Of a stretch of DNA of 64,000 nt, positions 18,258-26,363 are shown piece by piece. The stretch comes from GCA-2711565 sp963664245 (GTDB taxonomy: Bacteria; Bacteroidota; Bacteroidia; Bacteroidales; GCA-2711565), in contig OY760934.1 in assembly GCA_963664245.1 (NCBI GenBank), positions 372,001-436,000 on the forward strand. The letters run 5' to 3'. Positions within the stretch are counted from its first letter, which is position 1. Every line of letters begins with the position of its first letter. A program made the position numbers and the translations under genes. The notes below the pieces were generated by a model that worked only from the letters and a program-made list of their open reading frames with translations, did not search any database and was not told where the DNA came from.

Positions 18258-19466
18258 ATGAACCAATTCATTAAATATTTATTTTTTGCCTTGATAACAG
18301 GCACTTTATTCAGTTCGTGCAAGCAAGAGATAAAAGAAACCCGCTTACACATTTTACATTATGAAAATTCGCAGGGCGAAAAAGGGATCACCACGTATTA
18401 TTACGATAAATCCGGTTTCAATTACGGAGCCAAATGGGAACTTTTAAATGGCTCCCGTTGGTCAGAAAACTTCCACAACTACGACACTAACGGTAATATG
18501 ACGCTAAAATACCGCGAGTTTTCGGATAGTTTGATTTCATATACATGGTACACTTACAATAACAAGAACCAGTTAGTTAAGGAAAAATTCTTCCGTTCGG
18601 ATAGCATTTCCGGAGAAGTCTATTATAAATATGATGATTCGGGGAAGATGACCGTAATGGAGTGCCAAAAATACAATGGCTGGCTAAGTGCAGACATTTA
18701 TTATCAATACGATGAGCAAGGCGTTAAGAAAGGTGCAGTCATTAAATCCGGAGAAAAAGAAGTCGGGATTATTGAATACAAATACGAGAACAACAAACTC
18801 ATCATCGAACACTGGAAATTTAACCAGGGTTACAATCAAACCTTTACCTACGAATACGAAGTTGTTGAAAAACCCAAATGGGGCTTCTACCCTTCTTCTA
18901 ACGTGTATATCACAAACGTTTATAATTACAAGGTAACCTTAGAAGAATATGAATTCAAGGATAAAAACAATAAAAGCGGTGGACCCTCCTACTTTAGCTA
19001 TGATAACAACGGAAAACTTACCAAGAAAACTTTTGTCAGAACCGATAGTTTAAAAACCGTTACCGATTTTGAATATGATGAAAACGGGATGCTAAAAAGA
19101 TCCATCAGACATTACAATTCAGGGGAAAAAGGAATTTTTAATTACCAATTTAACGGAAACCGAAAACTGCTCAGCAAACATTTTTCATTACCCGACGGAA
19201 TTGAAGGATATGAAAAATATACTTACAACGAAAAAATACAGCTTGTCAAAACAGAGCTAAAAAACTTTGATACCTGGATCACCGGAACCATCGAATATGA
19301 ACATGACAAAAACGGTAATTTAAAAGTTGGGCATTTTAAAGGTGAACGATTTAATGCAGAAATTACATTCACTTACGACGAAAACAATAATGTAATTCAA
19401 TACATTTGGGATATTGCAAATGGAGTTGCAACCCAAACATATAAGTTCACCTACGAAGCTTTTTAA
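18258..19466 (+). CDS. Lipoprotein with YD/RHS-like repeats
   Basis: 402-residue lipoprotein: leader ending LFSSC, Cys21 lipidation. The whole mature part is about a dozen imperfect 20-30-residue units of the form Y-x-Y-D-x-x-G-x-(M/L)-x-x-x-x-x-(F/Y), for example YYKYDDSGKMT, FEYDENGMLKRS and FTYDENNNVIQY. These resemble YD (RHS) repeats or the MORN-like antitoxin repeats of Bacteroidota, which form beta-sheet shells. No toxin or protease domain follows, so it is not a full RHS toxin. It is exported to an outer or inner membrane face; role unknown. Transcribed alone or with the M28 peptidase gene 80 bases downstream. Confidence 0.7.
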   Translation: MNQFIKYLFFALITGTLFSSCKQEIKETRLHILHYENSQGEKGITTYYYDKSGFNYGAKWELLNGSRWSENFHNYDTNGNMTLKYREFSDSLISYTWYTYNNKNQLVKEKFFRSDSISGEVYYKYDDSGKMTVMECQKYNGWLSADIYYQYDEQGVKKGAVIKSGEKEVGIIEYKYENNKLIIEHWKFNQGYNQTFTYEYEVVEKPKWGFYPSSNVYITNVYNYKVTLEEYEFKDKNNKSGGPSYFSYDNNGKLTKKTFVRTDSLKTVTDFEYDENGMLKRSIRHYNSGEKGIFNYQFNGNRKLLSKHFSLPDGIEGYEKYTYNEKIQLVKTELKNFDTWITGTIEYEHDKNGNLKVGHFKGERFNAEITFTYDENNNVIQYIWDIANGVATQTYKFTYEAF

Positions 19467-19495
19467 TTGATCTGTTGAATTTTTCGTATAAAGAT

Positions 19496-19526
19496 TTTGA
19501 GGTTTTTTGAACTTATTTTATTTTAG
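19496..19526 (+). promoter_or_regulatory. Promoter of the M28 peptidase
   Basis: TTTG at 19496-19499, 19-base spacer, TATTTTAG at 19519-19526 (one mismatch to TAnnTTTG). The start would be near 19533, 14 bases before the ATG at 19547. Confidence 0.5.
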
Positions 19527-19546
19527 CCAGCATATAAAAAACTAAA

Positions 19547-20914
19547 ATGAAAAAATTCCTTATTGTTTGTTTTTCTTGCCTGATCTCTTTCCTGGTATTT
19601 TCACAGGATTCAATTAGCATCCAAATAAAAAACATTTACAGCAATGCTTTAACCGTTGATATTGCTTACAAGCAACTTAAGAAACTATGTAAAGAGGCTC
19701 CCGGAAGATTGATCGGCACACCCAATTCTTTTAAGGCCGTTGAGCTCATGCAGAAATACCTGAATGAATTTGGATACGACACAGTTTTCCTTCAAAAGTT
19801 CACCTCCCCTGCCTGGATTTGTCATTCGGCCAGTGCAAGTATGCTTTATAATGGTGAACAAATCGAATTAACCGTTGATGCCCTGGGGCCTTCCGCTTCA
19901 ACCACAAAAGAAGGGATTACCGCAGAAATTGTAGAAGTTTTCAGCCTGGAAGAAGTCATGGAACTAGGCAAAGAAAAAATTGAAGGAAAAATTGTTTTTT
20001 ATAACCGCCCGTTCGATAATACACTTTTCAATACTTTTAGGGGGTATAGCGGTGCTGTCGACCAACGTTACCAAGGCCCATCAGTGGCAAGGGATTATGG
20101 GGCTATTGCCTCAATTACCCGTTCGGCAACAGGACGAATGGATGACAATCCGCATACCGGAAGTTGTGGCATGCGGGAAAATAAAATTCCGGCCGTAGCC
20201 ATTTCTACCATGGATGCTGAATTTTTACATAATGCTCTTGCAAAAGAACCAAATCTTCAAATTACGCTTAAGGTTGATGCAGAAGATATTGTGACCAATA
20301 CTTACAACCTGATTGCCGACATTAAAGGAAGCGAAAAACCGGACGAATATATTGTGGTTGGCGGTCATATTGATGCCTGGCACAATACCGAGGGAGCTCA
20401 CGATGATGGTGTGGGTTGTTTGCAAGCCACCGAAGTTCTCCGTCTTTTTAAAGAATGTGGAATAAGACCCAAAAGAAGCATCAGAGCCATCATGTACATG
20501 GACGAAGAACTTTACCAATCGGGAGGAAAGGCTTATAAAAGATATTCGGAAGAAAACAACATTAAAAACTATTTTGCCATGGAATCGGATGCCGGAGGAT
20601 TTACGCCCCGTTTCTTCACCATTGATGCTTCTGAAGAGATTGTTAAAAAAATTCAGGTATACACCCCTTATTTAAATGCTTATGGCGTTGAGAAAATCAT
20701 CAAAGGTGGTGGCGGTGTTGATATCGGGCCGTTAAAAGAATTAGGAGTACCTTTATCGGGTTACCGCCCTGATTGGCAACGATATTTTGACATGCACCAC
20801 TGCGCTTACGATACTTTCGATAAAATTAACTTCCGGGAAATGCAGCTGGGAAGCGGTGCCATGGCCGTTTTAATTTATTTGATTGACAAGTACGATCTTT
20901 GCGATAAAGACTAA
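19547..20914 (+). CDS. Secreted M28-family metallopeptidase (aminopeptidase)
   Basis: 455-residue exported zinc peptidase. Signal peptide about 1-20 (ends VFSQ). A PA-like insertion domain sits around 120-220. The M28 catalytic domain shows GGHIDAWH (His274), EGAHDDGVG (Asp286 as bridging zinc ligand), YMDEELYQSGG (the Glu-Glu pair), MESDAGGF (Asp ligand) and the last His in MHHCAYDTFD. All five zinc-ligand positions of the family are present, so it should be active. It would release N-terminal amino acids from peptides in the periplasm or outside. It ends at a bidirectional terminator. Confidence 0.9.
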   Translation: MKKFLIVCFSCLISFLVFSQDSISIQIKNIYSNALTVDIAYKQLKKLCKEAPGRLIGTPNSFKAVELMQKYLNEFGYDTVFLQKFTSPAWICHSASASMLYNGEQIELTVDALGPSASTTKEGITAEIVEVFSLEEVMELGKEKIEGKIVFYNRPFDNTLFNTFRGYSGAVDQRYQGPSVARDYGAIASITRSATGRMDDNPHTGSCGMRENKIPAVAISTMDAEFLHNALAKEPNLQITLKVDAEDIVTNTYNLIADIKGSEKPDEYIVVGGHIDAWHNTEGAHDDGVGCLQATEVLRLFKECGIRPKRSIRAIMYMDEELYQSGGKAYKRYSEENNIKNYFAMESDAGGFTPRFFTIDASEEIVKKIQVYTPYLNAYGVEKIIKGGGGVDIGPLKELGVPLSGYRPDWQRYFDMHHCAYDTFDKINFREMQLGSGAMAVLIYLIDKYDLCDKD

Positions 20915-20917
20915 TAC

Positions 20918-20950
20918 TAAAAAACCCACAATTTTAATTGTGGGTTTTTT
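20918..20950. terminator. Bidirectional terminator, M28 peptidase and hydrolase
   Basis: Stem AAAACCCACAATT (20921-20933) and AATTGTGGGTTTT (20936-20948) with a 2-base loop, T run on both strands. It lies between convergent stops at 20914 and 20958. Confidence 0.88.
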
Positions 20951-20957
20951 ATATGAT

Positions 20958-21530
20958 TTACTGCGCCAGTAAAAACTTTATGGTTTGGTATCCCACCGTT
21001 TCAAAGATGCTTTCAATCACCTTCTTTTGTTCTTTATCAGGGCTGAGGGTTGCATTCTTGATCCAGAATAACTCATAATCCAAATCGCTGGCACCAATGC
21101 TTGTAGCCATTACACAGCCGGTTGCACTTAATCCGCAAAGGAATACGGTGTTTACTCCTTTTTCTTTCAGGATTTTATCCAGTTCTGTTTTATTGAATGC
21201 ATTACCATAGTTTTTGGTAACCTTAATAGCATCTTCAGGAACATGGATTTGTTCAATAAACTGGAATTCTTTCGAATCACTAGGAGGTCCCCATCTTTTG
21301 TCCTGATGGTAAATATAAATCACCGGAAGATTCAACGATTTAAACAAACCGATATATCCGTTAATGGTTTTTATCGGAGCATCAACATCCGACTGATCCA
21401 TCATAGGTAAATAAGCATTTTGCATATCAATAACCAGCAGAGCCGGTTTTAATATTGCATCCTTAGCATCTTGTGCCATGGTACTCATGGCCAAAAAGCC
21501 AATAGTTAAAATAAAGATTAATTTTTTCAT
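20958..21530 (-). CDS. Exported isochorismatase-family (cysteine hydrolase) protein
   Basis: 190 residues with a signal peptide (about 1-20, ends STMAQ), so the enzyme is exported, which is unusual for a mostly cytoplasmic family. The cysteine-hydrolase triad is visible: Asp35 in LLVIDMQNAY, Lys in KVTKNYGNAF and Cys in GLSATGCVMAT. Relatives hydrolyse isochorismate, nicotinamide, N-carbamoyl compounds or ureidoacrylate; the substrate here cannot be assigned. Monocistronic, convergent with the M28 peptidase. Confidence 0.82.
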   Translation of the reverse strand: MKKLIFILTIGFLAMSTMAQDAKDAILKPALLVIDMQNAYLPMMDQSDVDAPIKTINGYIGLFKSLNLPVIYIYHQDKRWGPPSDSKEFQFIEQIHVPEDAIKVTKNYGNAFNKTELDKILKEKGVNTVFLCGLSATGCVMATSIGASDLDYELFWIKNATLSPDKEQKKVIESIFETVGYQTIKFLLAQ

Positions 21531-21646
21531 AAGTAAATGGTTAGTTTTAAAATTTGATAAACAAAGTAAAAAAAACTACAAAAGCTTAGTGTGAAAAAAT
21601 CATAAATTATTACCAAAAATGGAATTTAATACCGGAATAAAATTGC

Positions 21647-21667
21647 AAGTGGTGGCTTGCACCACTT
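21647..21667. other. Hairpin in divergent intergenic region
   Basis: Perfect 8-bp stem AAGTGGTG (21647-21654) and CACCACTT (21660-21667), loop GCTTG. It sits between the hydrolase and M50 genes, 20 bases before a TATATTTG box, and may be an operator-like or structural element. No family recognised. Confidence 0.35.
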
Positions 21668-21686
21668 TTCATATTTCTTTTTTTGC

Positions 21687-21694
21687 TATATTTG
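21687..21694 (+). promoter_or_regulatory. -7 box TATATTTG before the M50 protease
   Basis: Perfect TAnnTTTG element; transcription would begin near 21701, giving a long A-rich leader of about 87 bases. A good -33 element is not seen. Confidence 0.4.
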
Positions 21695-21787
21695 AACTTT
21701 ATGGCTTCCCAAAAACCTGGCAACGAGATGTTGGTAAAAATATCTATAATTAAAAAAATATATAACATTAAAAAAATTTAGTTTTAA

Positions 21788-22921
21788 ATGAATATTAGAG
21801 AATACCAAGTAGGATTTTGCAAAGCATGTCAGAATTCAATGTTTGATAGTAGCAAAGGTATTATCTGCAAACTAACAAAAGAAATTGCTGATTTTGAACA
21901 CGAATGCGATAATTTTGAAGGAGATAGGAGTAAGATCCCTTTTATAATCACAAAAAAAGAAAGCAAAGATATTTCCAACCATCAACAAGATTCTGTTGAT
22001 GATTATCCTCCAAAACCTTATGAAGACGAGAAAAAACAATCCTTAAAAAAATCATTTATTAGTGTTTTTATTTTCATCGCTGCGTTTTATTTAATTTTTA
22101 GATGGGAATTTCAATACATTTTAATATTAACCGGGGTTATTTTTATTCACGAGTTGGGTCATTTATTAGCTATGAAGGTTTTTAAGTACAAAGAGCTAAG
22201 TATGTTCTTTATCCCTCTCATGGGAGCAGCTGCATCTGGGAAAAAAGATAATGTAACGCAAAAACAAAAAGTAATAATTGCATTATCTGGCCCCCTTCCA
22301 GGGATTATAATTGGTTCTATTATTTATGCACAAGGATATGTTTTTGAAAATGAATTGTACATGAAAATCGGAAACATTTTTATTTATTTAAATTTATTTA
22401 ATTTACTTCCTATTATGCCACTAGATGGAGGATGGATTCTGAAATCATTGTTTTTTTCCAGCAACGAAAAAATCAGTATCGTTTTTTTATGGATTTCTAT
22501 TGCATTAATAACAGTTATAGCCTTAAAGATTAAAGCTTTTTTGCTTTTTCTGGTCCCCGTACTTCTTTTTACTCAGATTAACTTAAAAACAGAATACTTG
22601 AAAATCCGGAAACTATTAATAAATGACGGGTTTGATATTAAGAAAGACTATAACGAACTAAGTGACAAAGAATATTGGCTTTTAAGAGATGAACTTGCAA
22701 TAAATATGAAATCATTTTCAAAAATGATAGAAGTTAAAAGGTATATCGAAACAGCTAATGAAAGCAGAGTTATCAATGCTTTAAAACAAATATTAATAAA
22801 GCCTCCATTAAAAAAAATTGGAGTCGGTGGAAAAATTGCTTTTGTTTTCATTTGGTTACTTACATTTTTGACACCGCCAATAGTTTTATTAATTTATCAT
22901 ATTATGGGATTGATTAAATAG
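21788..22921 (+). CDS. M50-family membrane metalloprotease with N-terminal Cys4 domain
   Basis: 377-residue multi-spanning membrane protein. Residues 1-46 hold four cysteines (Cys11, Cys14, Cys27, Cys40) in the pattern FC-x2-C...GIIC...HEC-x-NFEGD, a likely zinc-binding cytoplasmic head. Membrane segments start at about residue 92. The site-2-protease motif HELGH (His121, Glu122, His125) and the second metal-ligand segment NLLPIMPLDGGWIL (Asp near 217) are intact, so it should be an active intramembrane protease. A helical tail and a last membrane helix follow. Related enzymes process membrane-bound regulators; no substrate gene is adjacent. Confidence 0.83.
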   Translation: MNIREYQVGFCKACQNSMFDSSKGIICKLTKEIADFEHECDNFEGDRSKIPFIITKKESKDISNHQQDSVDDYPPKPYEDEKKQSLKKSFISVFIFIAAFYLIFRWEFQYILILTGVIFIHELGHLLAMKVFKYKELSMFFIPLMGAAASGKKDNVTQKQKVIIALSGPLPGIIIGSIIYAQGYVFENELYMKIGNIFIYLNLFNLLPIMPLDGGWILKSLFFSSNEKISIVFLWISIALITVIALKIKAFLLFLVPVLLFTQINLKTEYLKIRKLLINDGFDIKKDYNELSDKEYWLLRDELAINMKSFSKMIEVKRYIETANESRVINALKQILIKPPLKKIGVGGKIAFVFIWLLTFLTPPIVLLIYHIMGLIK

Positions 22922-23099
22922 ATAACTTTAGTATTAATAATATAGCCCTAGAAAAAAAACATGTAAAAACGTATAAACTCCAAACTTGCTTCAAGGCTGT
23001 TAATTTTGTTATTTTCATTGCCCCTTGCTTTAGAGAGAGAAAAGAAACAGAATGTTATCAATTAAACATTCTTCTGTACATTTATAAAAAATACAATTC

Positions 23100-23417
23100 A
23101 TGCCTACACTAGATAAAAATCCTGTACTTAAAGATTTCCAGAAATACGTTACCGAGTTGGAACACGAACGGGGGTTCATTGAGCAAAGCTTAATTGAAAA
23201 ATGCCTGCTGCTGGGCGAAGAGGTGGGAGAACTTTTCAAGGCTGTCCGTAAAGAAAACAACATCAGTATCGACCGCCATTCCAACATCGGCCCTATTTCG
23301 GAGGAACTGGCAGATATTTTTATTTACCTCTGTGCCATTGCCAATCGCTGCAATATTGATCTGGAAGAAGCCTTCAGGGCAAAAGAAGAAATTAACAAAC
23401 AACGAAAGTGGGAATAA
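23100..23417 (+). CDS. MazG-like nucleotide pyrophosphohydrolase
   Basis: 105-residue all-alpha protein of the MazG/dUTPase superfamily. The metal-binding pattern is seen as LLGEEVGELFKAVRK followed by EELADIFIYLCAIANRCNIDLEEAF (EExxE...ExxD). Such short single-domain MazG proteins hydrolyse nucleoside triphosphates to monophosphate and pyrophosphate, often as house-cleaning enzymes. No toxin gene is adjacent, so a toxin-antitoxin role is not indicated. Confidence 0.85.
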   Translation: MPTLDKNPVLKDFQKYVTELEHERGFIEQSLIEKCLLLGEEVGELFKAVRKENNISIDRHSNIGPISEELADIFIYLCAIANRCNIDLEEAFRAKEEINKQRKWE

Positions 23418-23435
23418 TAAAAAGTAAGCAGTAGC

Positions 23436-23506
23436 CAGTCTTCGACTACGCTCAGACTGCTAAGTACAGAAGGAAAAAGCCGGAAGAAAAACTTCTGTCT
23501 TCCAGC
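23436..23506. repeat. Palindromic intergenic repeat-like element
   Basis: Contains CAGTCT/AGACTG (23436-23441 with 23454-23459) around TTCGACTACGCTC, and a second imperfect palindrome at about 23479-23506 (GGAAGA/TCTTCC core). The string TTCGACTACGCTCAG is a common dispersed REP-like sequence in Bacteroidota genomes; recognition is from memory and needs a genome search. It fills the gap between the MazG-like gene and the next small gene. Confidence 0.5.
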
Positions 23507-23597
23507 TTCAAACTTCAAGCAAAACATAATTTTATAAAAAATAAAAAACTCTAATAGTTGCAGTTTTTAACCATTAAAAAACAATAAAGAACAGACC

Positions 23598-23885
23598 ATG
23601 TTTATCGGCAAAGGCTCAGAAATGATCGTGGTTCTTCGGAACAATAAAAACATGAGGCGCAAAAAAGTTCCATACAGCGAGCTGCGCAAACGCTTCATCC
23701 ATACTTCCCTTAAATTTGATACAGAGAAAGAAAAATCGAACGAACGCTTAAAATCAAAAATAAGAAAAGACATCCGTCGGCAAAATTACCGGGACGATAT
23801 CAAACGCATCGTTATTTTAATTATTTCCGTTCTAATTACGGTTTTTATCAGCTATAAAGTGGTTAGTTATTTTTCAAACCTTTAA
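23598..23885 (+). CDS. Small basic protein with C-terminal membrane anchor
   Basis: 95 residues, not recognised. Residues 1-68 are very basic and helical (RRKKVPYSELRKRFIHTS; SNERLKSKIRKDIRR). Residues 70-92 form one membrane helix (IVILIISVLITVFISYKVV). The topology suggests a cytoplasmic positively charged domain on a tail anchor, perhaps binding nucleic acid or membrane surface. Its last 23 bases overlap the 3' end of convergent pxpC. An ATG at 23622 (MIVVLRN) is an alternative start. Confidence 0.6.
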   Translation: MFIGKGSEMIVVLRNNKNMRRKKVPYSELRKRFIHTSLKFDTEKEKSNERLKSKIRKDIRRQNYRDDIKRIVILIISVLITVFISYKVVSYFSNL

Positions 23886-24795
23886 GCATTTGTTGGTATC
23901 TCCCCAGCAAATCATGCCCTTCATCCAGCTTAACTTCTTTGAAACGGATTTTATCCCCGGCTTTCATCTGCCCTAAAATAGGCAGATCAACCGTAATTAC
24001 ATTGGCAATGCGGGTATAACCGCCCACCGTTTGATGATCGGCCAGCATAATGATGGGTTCGCCATGCGATGGCACCTGAATGGCTCCGTTAGCCAGCCCC
24101 GACGATAAAATATCGGCCCTGTTATTATGTGTAATTTTTGAACCGCTCAGTCGATAACCCATGCGGTCGCTTTGCGGGCTGATGCTGTATTCAGAATTTA
24201 AAAAAGCCTGGATTCCCTCAAACGTAAAACGGTTTATTTCCGGCCCCGAAATAATTCGGATATTCTGTATCGATTGCAAGGGAAGCAGGCATTCCGAAGG
24301 GATGGTTCTTATTTCGTGAACCGTCTTCCCTCCCACTTCAATCTCATCACCGCTTTCCAGTTTCCGTCCATTAAACCCGCCAATCTTTCCTCTCAGGTAA
24401 GTTGATTTACTGCCCATAACTTTCGGGACCTTTATTCCGCCGGCAAAAGCAATATACAAACGGCATCCCGAACGCATCATATCAAAACGCAACACCTCCC
24501 CTTTTTTAACAAACAAGGTACGATTTAGCTCAACCGGATTTGGGTTGATCGTTGTCGGAGCTACACCCCCGCAAATACCAATACAGCTATCTGCCAAAAA
24601 TTCGATTTCCGGTCCCAATAAAGTTGCTTCCAGGCAAGCTTCCCCAGAACTGTTCCCCACCAAATAATTAGCCAAACGCATCGAATGGGTATCCATGGCC
24701 CCGGCAATCGGCATACCGTATTGCTGGTAGCCAAAGCGTCCTAAATCCTGGATGGTGGTCAATAAACCGGGCTGATGTATTCTGATAGTACTCAT
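23863..24795 (-). CDS. pxpC: 5-oxoprolinase subunit C (PxpC, biotin-dependent carboxyltransferase-like)
   Basis: About 310 residues of the KipA/AHS2 family, one of three subunits of the prokaryotic ATP-dependent 5-oxoprolinase that opens 5-oxo-L-proline (pyroglutamate) to glutamate. Seen: GRFGYQQYGMPIAGAMD, LANYLVGN, SDRMGYRLSG, GAIQVPSHGEPIIML and GGYTRIANV. An in-frame ATG at 24807 (MAKEM) lies inside the arm of a palindromic repeat, so the ATG at 24795 (MSTIRIHQPG) is preferred. Last gene of the nramp-like - pxpA - pxpB - pxpC operon; its 3' end overlaps the convergent small gene. Confidence 0.93.
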   Translation of the reverse strand: MSTIRIHQPGLLTTIQDLGRFGYQQYGMPIAGAMDTHSMRLANYLVGNSSGEACLEATLLGPEIEFLADSCIGICGGVAPTTINPNPVELNRTLFVKKGEVLRFDMMRSGCRLYIAFAGGIKVPKVMGSKSTYLRGKIGGFNGRKLESGDEIEVGGKTVHEIRTIPSECLLPLQSIQNIRIISGPEINRFTFEGIQAFLNSEYSISPQSDRMGYRLSGSKITHNNRADILSSGLANGAIQVPSHGEPIIMLADHQTVGGYTRIANVITVDLPILGQMKAGDKIRFKEVKLDEGHDLLGRYQQMLKGLKNN

Positions 24796-24804
24796 TTCTT
24801 TTGC

Positions 24805-24860
24805 CATTCTGAACTTGGTTCAGAATCTATTTTTCTGAGATTCCGGATCAAGTCCGGAAT
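24805..24860. repeat. Twin palindromic repeat (REP-like) between pxpB and pxpC
   Basis: Two related palindromes: ATTCTGAA, loop CTTGG, TTCAGAAT (24806-24826), and ATTCCGGA, loop TCAAG, TCCGGAAT (24840-24860). They are similar units in opposite orientation. The same unit recurs at 58667-58687. It is the only sizeable gap in the pxp operon. Confidence 0.7.
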
Positions 24861-24865
24861 GACAG

Positions 24866-25549
24866 TTATTTATATTCATTTATTTCATCGAATTCTTTTC
24901 TGGTGATGGGGAAAAATTCCAACTCATCACCGGTTTTTAGCAGAAACGGATCGTCCTTTTGCGGATCAAACAATTTCAACGGCGTTCGACCAATAATTTG
25001 CCAGCCCCCGGGGCTTTCTATCGGGTAAATGCCCGTTTGTTTCCCGGCTATTCCAACGGCTCCCGCCAAAATCTTTTGGCTGGGCACGTCTTTCCGTGGA
25101 CAGGCGATGCGTTTGTCCATGCCGCCCAAATAACAAAATCCGGGCGTAAAACCCAGCATATACACCAGGTAATTCCCTGATGAATGAAATTTCACAATTT
25201 TATCCGGAGACAAGCCCGTATGTTTCACCACGCTTGATAAATCTTCACCAAAAGGTTCTCCATAAAGAACCGGAATTTTTACTTTGCGCGAACCCGGATT
25301 TGTTTTTTCGTCAAGATTATTGGCTAGCTGTTTCAGCTTTTCCAGAAATGTTTGATACGGAATTTCCAGTGGGTCGTATAAAACCGTCACATCCGTGTAA
25401 GCCGGAATAATTTCAAGAACACCCGGAATATTCAAACGCTTAAGCTTTGACACATAAGCCTTGATTTTCTGGTGAATGTCGAGCGAAATTTCATCGCCAA
25501 ACTTCACTAAAAAAGCACTATCTCCTGACGGAAAAAAACGGATCATCAT
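24866..25549 (-). CDS. pxpB: 5-oxoprolinase subunit B (PxpB, KipI/AHS1 family)
   Basis: 227 residues. Family hallmarks: FPSGDSAFLVKFG at the N-terminus, GFTPGFCYLGGMD (about 135-147), and ESPGGWQIIGRTPLKLFDP near the C-terminus. Together with PxpC it forms the carboxyltransferase-like part of 5-oxoprolinase; in Bacillus the homologue was first described as the KinA inhibitor KipI. It starts 2 bases after pxpA, so the two are tightly coupled. The start MMIRFF could also be the second Met. Confidence 0.93.
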   Translation of the reverse strand: MMIRFFPSGDSAFLVKFGDEISLDIHQKIKAYVSKLKRLNIPGVLEIIPAYTDVTVLYDPLEIPYQTFLEKLKQLANNLDEKTNPGSRKVKIPVLYGEPFGEDLSSVVKHTGLSPDKIVKFHSSGNYLVYMLGFTPGFCYLGGMDKRIACPRKDVPSQKILAGAVGIAGKQTGIYPIESPGGWQIIGRTPLKLFDPQKDDPFLLKTGDELEFFPITRKEFDEINEYK

Positions 25550-25551
25550 CG

Positions 25552-26298
25552 CTATAATTCTACCATGGGGATAATTTTTATTCCCATGTCGATTAAATAA
25601 TCATGGATGTTTCGGACCAAGGCAATGGCTTCGGGATTGTCGCCATGCAAACAAACCGTATCGGCCTGAATGGCAATTTCTTTTCCGTTAATTGTGTCAA
25701 TTAAGCCATTTTGAACCATTTTCAACACTCTTTTTCGGCATAACTTTTCATCGTGAATCACGGCTCCTTCTTCGTTGCGCGAAACCAATTTCCCATCGTT
25801 GGTGTAGGCACGGTCGGCAAACACTTCGCTAGCTGCTTTTAGGCCGACATTTTTCGCCGCATCAATCATAACCGAGTTGGCGAGCCCTACAAAAATTAGC
25901 TTCGGATCAACCTTAAAAACAGCTTCGGCAATTGCTTTCGAAAGCTCAACACTCACCGAGGCCTGGTTGTACAAAGCCCCGTGCGCTTTTACATGCCGGA
26001 GTTTCCCTCCCCTTTCCTCAGTTAATTCTTTCATCAACAGTACCTGGTCGTAAACAAGCTGAATGATTTCGTCATGGGAAAGGTTCATTTGCCGGCGGCC
26101 AAAATTTTCTTTATCGGCATAGCCCGGGTGAGCCCCGATAGAAACGCTGTTTTCGAGTGCCAGATCGATGGTGCGTTTCATCATATCCTCATCGCCCGCA
26201 TGATAACCGCAGGCAATATTTGCCGAAGTGATGTAAGGCATAATTGCCTCGTCGTTACCACTTCCTTCGCCTAAATCACTGTTAAAATCTATTTTCAT
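25552..26298 (-). CDS. pxpA: 5-oxoprolinase subunit A (PxpA, LamB/YcsF family)
   Basis: 248 residues of the YcsF family. Seen: DFNSDLGEGSGNDEAIMPYI, SANIACGYHAGDEDMM, GAHPGYADKENFGRR, HVKAHGALYNQ, ADRAYTNDGKLVSR and CLHGDNPEA. All are family signatures with the His/Asp residues of the deacetylase-like barrel. First pxp gene, 65 bases after the transporter. The complete pxpABC set indicates salvage of 5-oxoproline formed from N-terminal glutamine or glutathione breakdown. Confidence 0.95.
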   Translation of the reverse strand: MKIDFNSDLGEGSGNDEAIMPYITSANIACGYHAGDEDMMKRTIDLALENSVSIGAHPGYADKENFGRRQMNLSHDEIIQLVYDQVLLMKELTEERGGKLRHVKAHGALYNQASVSVELSKAIAEAVFKVDPKLIFVGLANSVMIDAAKNVGLKAASEVFADRAYTNDGKLVSRNEEGAVIHDEKLCRKRVLKMVQNGLIDTINGKEIAIQADTVCLHGDNPEAIALVRNIHDYLIDMGIKIIPMVEL

Positions 26299-26363
26299 AA
26301 GAACCCTATTTAAATTTTATAGTCTGATAAAACACCTCAAAAAATGAATGAGTGTTTCATCTC

